6,858 nucleotides of DNA. Source: Methanofastidiosum sp964630765 (GTDB lineage: Archaea > Methanobacteriota_B > Thermococci > Methanofastidiosales > Methanofastidiosaceae). A program made the translations under genes and the position numbers. The stretch covers positions 1 through 6,858 of the forward strand of contig CAZVXE010000066.1 in the NCBI GenBank assembly GCA_964630765.1, read 5' to 3'. Every line of letters starts with the position of its first letter. The stretch's first letter is position 1. The notes beneath the pieces were generated by a model, which worked only from the letters and a program-made list of their open reading frames with translations, was not told the origin of the DNA and searched no databases. Shown piece after piece: positions 1 through 5,107 of this stretch.

Positions 1-10
1 AAAAAATAAA
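1..10 (-). terminator. Possible T-tract terminator after the small ORF
   Basis: On the minus strand the sequence just after the stop codon of the 113-aa ORF runs through an A-rich stretch into TTTATTTTTT at the window edge. Oligo-T tracts without a hairpin are the usual intrinsic termination signal in euryarchaea. The tract is cut by the window edge, and the region is A/T-rich in general, so this is only suggestive. Confidence 0.3.
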
Positions 11-22
11 CTTTTTTTCTTT

Positions 23-364
23 TTAAATATCATTTACAAATTCTATATCCATTTTTGATTTACTTATATCTATGATCTTTTCTGATTTAAATCGGATTAA
101 AAAGAAAGCTTCACATAACTTAATGTGTTCATTACCTATTGTTAATGATAATTTACCTTCAAATGGATTAAATCTTTTTACAATCAGAGGCATGAATAAT
201 TCAGAAAGTACTTGAACATGTAGTTCTCCTTCCTTAATCAAATTGTTTGCCTCATCTCTAAGCTCTAGTTCGAACTTGGCATAATTGCCTAAGGACTTTG
301 TTGAATATATGTCCGAAAAGACATCAGGTTTATTTGATTTAAATTCAAAATGTTCAGGTTTCAT
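23..364 (-). CDS. Small uncharacterised protein, 113 aa
   Basis: I do not recognise this protein. It starts with ATG at 364, preceded by a good ribosome-binding site (GGGAGA at 375-370, 5-nt spacer), and ends in TAA just before a T-rich tract, so it looks like a real gene. It is soluble and rich in Lys, Glu and Phe, with no signal peptide, no membrane segment and a single Cys near residue 84. Alternating hydrophobic and charged stretches (about residues 27-52 and 68-95) suggest a mostly beta-strand fold, possibly a small beta-sandwich; this is a weak visual impression. It lies 53 bp downstream of the HdrD-like gene on the same strand. The A/T-rich gap may terminate that operon, so co-transcription is possible but uncertain. 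Its Tyr codons are TAT, unlike the TAC bias of the operon above it, which hints at lower expression. No function is assigned. Confidence 0.65.
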   Translation of the reverse strand: MKPEHFEFKSNKPDVFSDIYSTKSLGNYAKFELELRDEANNLIKEGELHVQVLSELFMPLIVKRFNPFEGKLSLTIGNEHIKLCEAFFLIRFKSEKIIDISKSKMDIEFVNDI

Positions 365-377
365 AAAAATCTCCCAA

Positions 378-410
378 TAAATTTAAAATTTAAAATAAAA
401 AATAAAATAT
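378..410 (-). terminator. T-rich tract after the HdrD-like gene
   Basis: Directly after the TAA stop of the Fe-S gene, the minus strand contains several T runs of 4-6 bases (such as TTTTATTTTTTATTTT) with almost no G or C. This is the form expected of an archaeal oligo-T terminator for the flavoprotein/Fe-S operon. The same A/T-rich stretch could instead hold a weak promoter for the small gene starting at 364. No hairpin is evident. Confidence 0.4.
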
Positions 411-417
411 TTTTAAT

Positions 418-1695
418 TTATTTCTTAAGAGCTTGGTCGACTAACTGTATAAGGTCAACGACTTCCATCTTGGAACCAAGGGCCTTTGCACCGTCACCAA
501 GGTTTGTGACACAGAATGGACATGGAGTTACAATCTTTTGTACTCCTTCTACACCCTCTGCTTCTCTCACTCTTGTCTTTGCAGTTTCAAGAGCTACGTC
601 TGGGAATGAAGATTTTATACCTCCACCAGCACCGCAGCAGAATGAGTTGTCTCTGTTTCTGTACATTTCCTTAAACTTAATGCCTGGTATGGCTTTAAGT
701 ACATTTCTTGGTGTTTCGTATAGACCTGGCTTATCAATCTGGATGAATGAACCTTTCCATTGCTTCTTTCCTTCCATGTCCACTTCATAGTGGTTCATGT
801 GTCTTCCCATGTGGCATGGGTCGTGGTAGGTAACTGTTGCAGATATATTGTTTAATTTTAGTTCGCCTTTCTTCATCTTTTCTTCGAGGTATTCTGATGT
901 GTGCATGACCTTTGCTTTAAGCTTTAAGCCCCACCATTTTTCGTATTCCTTGGAAAGAACTTTGTAACATCCTGCACAGGCTGTAACAATTGTCTTGAAT
1001 CCATGGTCGTTAATGTAGTCAACATTGTGCTGAGCAAGTTTTTCTGGCTCTTCTCTAAGCCCTGCTCTTAACAATGGTGAACCACAGCAGTATTCGTTCT
1101 CTCCCATTACGCCCCAGTCTTCTCCAAGTTTTGATAAAACACTGGCTGTTGACTTGGCAATTTCAGTTCTTCTGTAGGATGCTGTACATCCTGCGAAGTA
1201 AACCATATTACCGTCTGTCTTAAGATCCTTTACATCTTTTAACCAGTTGAATCTTGAAGAGTGTGTTTCGCCATATGGGTTGTGGTCTTTTATAATCTTC
1301 TCTTGGTAAACTTTCTCTGCTTTTGTTGGTCCTATTCCTTTGTTAACTAGATGGTGTCTCATTTCTTCAATGTAATCACAAATCCATGGTTTGTAATCAA
1401 GGAGACACTGGGTCTGGCATCCACCACAAACTGTACAAGAGAAAATTACTTTTTGCATATCTTCTTGTATAGATGGGTCAGTCAAATCGACTTTATTTTC
1501 TAGAATTGCATGTCCATGGAATGCCTTTGACCTTGATCCGTAGTAGGAGTCAAGCTTAAAGTATTCTCCCTGAGGACATATTGTTGCATTTGTGGGTGGT
1601 GGTCCGTAAGAGTATGCAGACTTACATGTTCCACACTTACTACATTTTCTAAAGAACTGTGAGTACCACTTTAGGTCTTTAAAGTTGTTTGGCAT
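418..1695 (-). CDS. HdrD-like (Fe-S)-binding protein with two CCG domains
   Basis: Predicted cytoplasmic electron-transfer subunit, 425 aa from the ATG at 1695. The N-terminus has two [4Fe-4S] motifs. The first is C18-x2-C21-x2-C24 with its fourth Cys displaced to C40-P, after a Pro-rich loop; the second is C87-x2-C90-x2-C93-x3-C97. Two full CCG (cysteine-rich) domains follow: C170...C203-C204-G...C240-x2-C243 and C294...C353-C354-G...C392-x2-C395. In HdrB/HdrD such CCG domains bind the noncubane clusters that reduce the CoM-S-S-CoB disulfide; related subunits occur in glycolate/lactate oxidase (GlcF-type) and other thiol/disulfide-linked complexes. The substrate cannot be told from sequence. 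No membrane segment is present, and no HdrE-type cytochrome lies nearby. The gene directly follows, and overlaps by a few bases when the upstream ATG is counted, the flavoprotein gene; the two very likely form one complex. An in-frame ATG at 1716 would add 7 residues, but the better ribosome-binding site favours 1695. Tyr is almost always TAC, suggesting strong expression. Confidence 0.9.
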   Translation of the reverse strand: MPNNFKDLKWYSQFFRKCSKCGTCKSAYSYGPPPTNATICPQGEYFKLDSYYGSRSKAFHGHAILENKVDLTDPSIQEDMQKVIFSCTVCGGCQTQCLLDYKPWICDYIEEMRHHLVNKGIGPTKAEKVYQEKIIKDHNPYGETHSSRFNWLKDVKDLKTDGNMVYFAGCTASYRRTEIAKSTASVLSKLGEDWGVMGENEYCCGSPLLRAGLREEPEKLAQHNVDYINDHGFKTIVTACAGCYKVLSKEYEKWWGLKLKAKVMHTSEYLEEKMKKGELKLNNISATVTYHDPCHMGRHMNHYEVDMEGKKQWKGSFIQIDKPGLYETPRNVLKAIPGIKFKEMYRNRDNSFCCGAGGGIKSSFPDVALETAKTRVREAEGVEGVQKIVTPCPFCVTNLGDGAKALGSKMEVVDLIQLVDQALKK

Positions 1696-1700
1696 TTGTA

Positions 1701-1706
1701 TCACCT
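1701..1706 (-). promoter_or_regulatory. RBS that decides the HdrD-like start
   Basis: AGGTGA on the minus strand lies 5 nt before the ATG at 1695 and contains the TGA stop of the upstream flavoprotein gene. The stop codon of one gene is thus part of the ribosome-binding site of the next, a sign of translational coupling. The alternative ATG at 1716 has only a weak AGGT almost touching it. Confidence 0.65.
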
Positions 1707-3140
1707 TACTCCCCATTTACCTGGGTTCATAATTCCGTTTGGATCTAGCATGTCTTTAATATCGCAAATAAGGTCTATCCATCCTGGATCTGCTCTCTTG
1801 TTAATCTCTCTAGCGAAATCTGTTGGTGGCTTGTATGGGATACCTCCCGCATCAATTAGAACCTTTGCAGCTTCTCTGACACACCAAGCGGCGTTTGCTT
1901 CTTCTTCAGGTCTGTCTCTTGGGAATGGAGTCATAATTCTTAACATACCATAGTGACATCCACGGTACATTGTAACTCTTGTTGATGGTGACAATGCAAT
2001 CTTGGCCTTCTTTGTGTATATTTCCTTCCATAAGTTGTAAACACCTACCCATCTGTTTGAGGGTGTAAATGTTCCAGGCCATGCTATTCCTCCACCACCC
2101 ATCTTACAGTAGTTCTTTGTTGAACCTACAATCTGGGATGGTAGTTGAGTTCTTCCTTTCTTTGACTCTTCAGGAACGTCTGTTGCTTTTATGGTGTTAC
2201 CTGTCTTACCTAAGTCTTTTATGACTTTATTGAAAACTTCAATCTTGTTTTCTAATTCCTTTTCTGTAAATGCGTATAGTGTTGTGTATCCAGACCATTC
2301 TGGTGCACCTTTTGGCTTTTCAATGTATGGGTAAGGAATTGGTACTTGGCTAAGCCACCATGAGATTGCAGTAAGATCATCTGAGTATTCGTATTTGCTG
2401 AAAGTTCTCATGAATTTTTCCATGTCAGTTAAGTCATCTGCAGTAAAAGTTCCAATATGTACGTAATCAGGTACTGGGGGTATAAATAATCCTAGCTTTG
2501 TTACAACACCTGTTGTTCCAAGAGTTCCTGTGAAAAGACCATCAAATCTTGGAAGAGGCATGCAGCTTTGCCATGAGTCTCTTCTTATTGCAGGAGATCC
2601 ACACATGAGGATTTCTCCAGTTGGTCTTACTACTTCCATACCGGTAATGTGGTTACTGTTGAGTCCGTATCTGCCGCTCATTCCACCAATTCCGTGGTGT
2701 ATTGCACAGGCCAATACTGATGCAGATGGTGGACCTACTGGCCATCCAAATCTGTATCCTCTCTTGAAAAGCTCTTGCGCAAACTGAGCCTGGCTTACAC
2801 CTGGCTCTATAACAGCAAATCTTACTTCTTCGTTGATTTCGAGAATTTGATCCATTCTCTTAAGATCCATCAAGATACCGCCTTGTTCTGGAACGCAGAG
2901 TCCACCAATGTTTGTACCGGCTGTAAATGGTACTACTGGTATTTTCTCAGCGTTTGCAAGCCTAAGAATTGACTGTACTTCTTCTGGCGTTTTTGGGAGA
3001 ACAACGTAATTTGGCATCTGTGGCCTTTTGTATGTCATATCGTAGGAATAAGCCCAACAGTCAACAGGACTGTTAGAAACCCATTTCTCATCGCCCACGA
3101 TTTGGCTTAATGTCTTATATATTCTTTCTTTTTTGTCCAA
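1701..3140 (-). CDS. FAD-binding oxidoreductase, GlcD/VAO family
   Basis: Flavoprotein dehydrogenase or oxidase subunit, 479 aa from the TTG at 3140. The N-terminal half is a PCMH/VAO-type FAD-binding domain (about residues 43-221). It shows the PFTAGTNIGG loop (71-80), PVGPPSAS (134-141), HHGIGGMSGRYG (148-159) and GLFTGTLGTTGVVTKLG (201-217). The C-terminal half is the substrate-side cap of FAD-linked oxidases and ends in the family signature DPNGIMNPGKWG (466-477). In the known family such proteins oxidise 2-hydroxy acids (glycolate, D-lactate) or phenolic alcohols; the residues seen do not settle the substrate. The protein has no Fe-S or CCG domain of its own, which is supplied by the next gene. 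It probably passes electrons from FADH2 to that Fe-S subunit, or takes them from it. It is first gene of the operon, behind a clear BRE/TATA element. A longer reading from TTG at 3167 adds 9 residues but would place the strong ribosome-binding site inside the gene. Confidence 0.88.
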   Translation of the reverse strand: MDKKERIYKTLSQIVGDEKWVSNSPVDCWAYSYDMTYKRPQMPNYVVLPKTPEEVQSILRLANAEKIPVVPFTAGTNIGGLCVPEQGGILMDLKRMDQILEINEEVRFAVIEPGVSQAQFAQELFKRGYRFGWPVGPPSASVLACAIHHGIGGMSGRYGLNSNHITGMEVVRPTGEILMCGSPAIRRDSWQSCMPLPRFDGLFTGTLGTTGVVTKLGLFIPPVPDYVHIGTFTADDLTDMEKFMRTFSKYEYSDDLTAISWWLSQVPIPYPYIEKPKGAPEWSGYTTLYAFTEKELENKIEVFNKVIKDLGKTGNTIKATDVPEESKKGRTQLPSQIVGSTKNYCKMGGGGIAWPGTFTPSNRWVGVYNLWKEIYTKKAKIALSPSTRVTMYRGCHYGMLRIMTPFPRDRPEEEANAAWCVREAAKVLIDAGGIPYKPPTDFAREINKRADPGWIDLICDIKDMLDPNGIMNPGKWGVR

Positions 3141-3147
3141 AAAGATT

Positions 3148-3153
3148 CCTCCT
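3148..3153 (-). promoter_or_regulatory. RBS that decides the flavoprotein start
   Basis: AGGAGG on the minus strand sits 7 nt upstream of the TTG at 3140, ideal spacing and the best ribosome-binding site in the window. The other in-frame TTG at 3167 lacks a comparable site at the right distance, so translation from 3140 is preferred despite the non-ATG codon. Confidence 0.7.
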
Positions 3154-3213
3154 GGATTATTAGACAAGGTTTAAAATTAGGTTACCTTATCCGATTGTCA
3201 TTTTAAAAGACCA

Positions 3214-3229
3214 TTTATATATTTTTCGG
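3214..3229 (-). promoter_or_regulatory. BRE/TATA promoter of the flavoprotein/Fe-S operon
   Basis: Read on the minus strand, CCGAAA (BRE-like, 3229-3224) runs into AAATATATAAA, a typical archaeal TATA box. With the usual distance of about 25 nt, transcription would start near 3190-3195, giving a leader of about 50 nt before the TTG at 3140. A short inverted repeat AGGT-T-ACCT (3179-3187) would lie just after the start site, where a repressor could bind; that role is speculative. Confidence 0.55.
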
Positions 3230-3254
3230 TGTTATATGTTAGAGCGCTTGATAG

Positions 3255-3269
3255 TTTATTAGTAATAAA
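3255..3269. repeat. Perfect palindrome in the divergent intergenic region
   Basis: TTTATTA-G-TAATAAA is a perfect inverted repeat with 7-bp arms around a single central base. It lies upstream of the minus-strand TATA box, between the two divergent promoters. Such a site could be the operator of a dimeric regulator, but the arms contain only A and T and a chance origin in this A/T-rich gap is possible. The rest of the 3168-3468 gap shows no gene, tRNA or riboswitch that I can recognise. Confidence 0.35.
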
Positions 3270-3403
3270 TTTGAATAATGAATAAATATTTAATCTATAA
3301 GAAATATTAATATATAATTTTTTGAAAATTGTTCATTTTAAAATCTATCCTATTTTTAAAATAAATAAACATATAATAATCTAAAAAATAGTATACCTTT
3401 ATT

Positions 3404-3418
3404 CCGAAAGATTAAAAA
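3404..3418 (+). promoter_or_regulatory. Candidate BRE/TATA promoter of the ramA-like gene
   Basis: CCGAAAG (3404-3410) followed by ATTAAAAA has the same BRE-like core as the divergent operon promoter. A start about 25 nt downstream (near 3439) would give a leader of about 30 nt that includes the ribosome-binding site GAGATGAT (3458-3465). The TATA part is a poorer match than on the other strand; other A/T boxes upstream, such as ATATAATA near 3371, cannot be ruled out. Confidence 0.4.
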
Positions 3419-3468
3419 GGGGATAGCAAGTTTATGAGATTTGAATTATAATAATCTGAGATGATAAT

Positions 3469-5097
3469 ATGTCAAGGGGCATTGCATTTGATATAGGCAC
3501 AAGTGGATTTAGAGTTCAGCTTGTCGATTTAGAAACTAAGAAAGTTTTGAGAACTGCTATTACACTAAGACATCCATTACCAGGCGCAAACGTGATGGAT
3601 CACCTTAACTTTGCAATCAAGGTCAGTGAAGATATAGCTCACAAATTAATGATTAATGCTTTCGAGAGGATCCTTAGCCAAATGAATATTGATCTTGGCA
3701 GCATTGAAAAAATTGCCGTTTGTGGAAATCCTATCCAGCTTTCTTTATTTGAAGGAATTGGCATCAAAGATTTGGCATATGCTGACCCTAAGTATCTTGA
3801 AGCTGAAAAGATAGAGATTCAATCAAGAAATGCCAAAGTAGTCTCCTCGCAAGAATTAGGAATCAAAGGGATGAACGCCGATATTTTCATACCTCCAGCC
3901 ATAAAACATGAGATTGGTGCCGATGCGCTTGCAATGATGTTAAAGAGTAATTTTTTAGATAATAAGGAGATATCATTAGTAACAGATTACGGAACAAATG
4001 CCGAGATGGCCTTGAAAGTTGGGGATAAGATATTTACTGGCTCTGCAGCGTCAGGTCCGGCACTAGAAGGTCAAGAGGTCTCTTGTGGTATGCTCGCATC
4101 TCCTGGTGCAATATCTGATGTTGTTCTTGATTTTGGGTGGCGTACACTAGTACTTGATGAGAACATGATGCCACAAAGCGTTAGAGTTTTAGATTTATGG
4201 AAAGAAGAGTTTAGGGGAAAGAAATTATCTAATGTTCAGCCTATTGGGATTACTGGTACAGGTGTTGTTTCAGTAATTTATGCAGGTCTTGAAACTGGTG
4301 TCATAGAGCTCCCATATATTTACACAAAAACTAGAAGATTAAGGCTCGATGAAAACATTTACTTTACTGAAGATGATCTAAAAGAAGCAGGAAAAGCAAT
4401 TGGTGCCATTAGAGCAGGTCACCTCACTCTTGCACAGGAAGCTGGAATAAAGCTTGAAGAAGTTAAAACTATGTATATGTGTGGTGCGTCTGGAACGTAT
4501 GTTGATGCAATGAAGTCAAGAAAGATAGGTCTTATTCCGCCAACTATTCAAAAAGTGTACCAAGTTGGGAATACCTCATTACTTTTAGCTTATGATGTTT
4601 TAGTTGAAAACTATACTTTAGAAGAATTACAAAAACTTGCAGACAAAATAAGAAGTAAACACATTATGTTTGCAACTTCAAAAATTTTTACGGATATATA
4701 TGTTCAGGAACTTGCATATTGGGAACAAGGAATGTCAATGGAAAAATACAATGAGATGCTTACTCTGAACAATATTCAACATTTGCCTTCTGTGAAGGGT
4801 GATTTACAGATAAATAAAATTGTCAAAAGGGATATACCCGACATTGGCGAAGAATTAAAAGTAATAGATCACATTGGTGTTGAATTAATCGCCGAATTTG
4901 AGAATTGTCAGGGTTGTGCAAAATGTGAAAGGGTCTGCCCCGAAAGAGCTTTAAAGGTAGAACAAATAGAAGAAGGGTATTTCAAAATAAGAATACTCTC
5001 TGAAAGATGCAATGGCGAGGCATGTCTAAAATGTCAATCATCATGCCCTTATAAAGTATTTAAATTTGAAAAGCTTACAGAGTCACTCGATAGGTGA
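3469..5097 (+). CDS. ramA: RamA-like reductive activase of corrinoid proteins
   Basis: ATP-dependent activator of corrinoid methyltransferase proteins, 542 aa, about the length of Methanosarcina RamA. Known RamA reduces inactive Co(II) methylamine corrinoid proteins to methyl-accepting Co(I). The body is an ASKHA-type ATPase: phosphate-1 motif AFDIGTSG (6-13), phosphate-2-like DYGTNAE (173-179), GITGTG (260-265) and the C-terminal lobe MCGASGTYVD (337-346), as in the RACo/DUF4445 family. Unlike bacterial RACo it has no N-terminal [2Fe-2S] domain. Instead it carries two C-terminal [4Fe-4S] motifs, C480-x2-C483-x2-C486-x3-C490 and C514-x4-C519-x2-C522-x3-C526, as RamA does. The start is ATG with GAGATGAT 3 nt upstream. 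The gene is divergent from the flavoprotein/Fe-S operon and 10 bp ahead of the helicase-associated gene. No corrinoid protein or methyltransferase is in the window, so the target (methylamine, methanol, methylthiol or methoxy systems) is open. Tyr codons are mostly TAT, fitting the low, catalytic expression expected of an activase. Confidence 0.88.
   Translation: MSRGIAFDIGTSGFRVQLVDLETKKVLRTAITLRHPLPGANVMDHLNFAIKVSEDIAHKLMINAFERILSQMNIDLGSIEKIAVCGNPIQLSLFEGIGIKDLAYADPKYLEAEKIEIQSRNAKVVSSQELGIKGMNADIFIPPAIKHEIGADALAMMLKSNFLDNKEISLVTDYGTNAEMALKVGDKIFTGSAASGPALEGQEVSCGMLASPGAISDVVLDFGWRTLVLDENMMPQSVRVLDLWKEEFRGKKLSNVQPIGITGTGVVSVIYAGLETGVIELPYIYTKTRRLRLDENIYFTEDDLKEAGKAIGAIRAGHLTLAQEAGIKLEEVKTMYMCGASGTYVDAMKSRKIGLIPPTIQKVYQVGNTSLLLAYDVLVENYTLEELQKLADKIRSKHIMFATSKIFTDIYVQELAYWEQGMSMEKYNEMLTLNNIQHLPSVKGDLQINKIVKRDIPDIGEELKVIDHIGVELIAEFENCQGCAKCERVCPERALKVEQIEEGYFKIRILSERCNGEACLKCQSSCPYKVFKFEKLTESLDR
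5092..5097 (+). promoter_or_regulatory. RBS inside the ramA stop for the next gene
   Basis: AGGTGA includes the TGA stop of the ramA-like gene. It is 10 nt from the ATG at 5108 and 4 nt from an in-frame TTG at 5102; either could be the start, differing by two residues. The overlap with the stop codon suggests translational coupling and a shared transcript. Confidence 0.55.
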
Positions 5098-5107
5098 GTT
5101 ATTGGAT

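Noticed and set aside
350..790. 146-aa open frame on the plus strand
   Set aside because: It lies antisense to the 3' end of the HdrD-like gene, whose cysteine motifs are clearly real. The translation has no recognisable domain, and its first part is A/T-rich intergenic sequence.
1696..2972. Three plus-strand open frames of 65-85 aa within the flavoprotein gene
   Set aside because: All are antisense to a conserved FAD domain protein, with no ribosome-binding site of note and no family resemblance.
3168..3468. Cobalamin riboswitch or small RNA upstream of the ramA-like gene
   Set aside because: A corrinoid-linked gene invites the idea, but the gap is almost all A and T, with no conserved B12-box-like or GC-rich stem elements visible.
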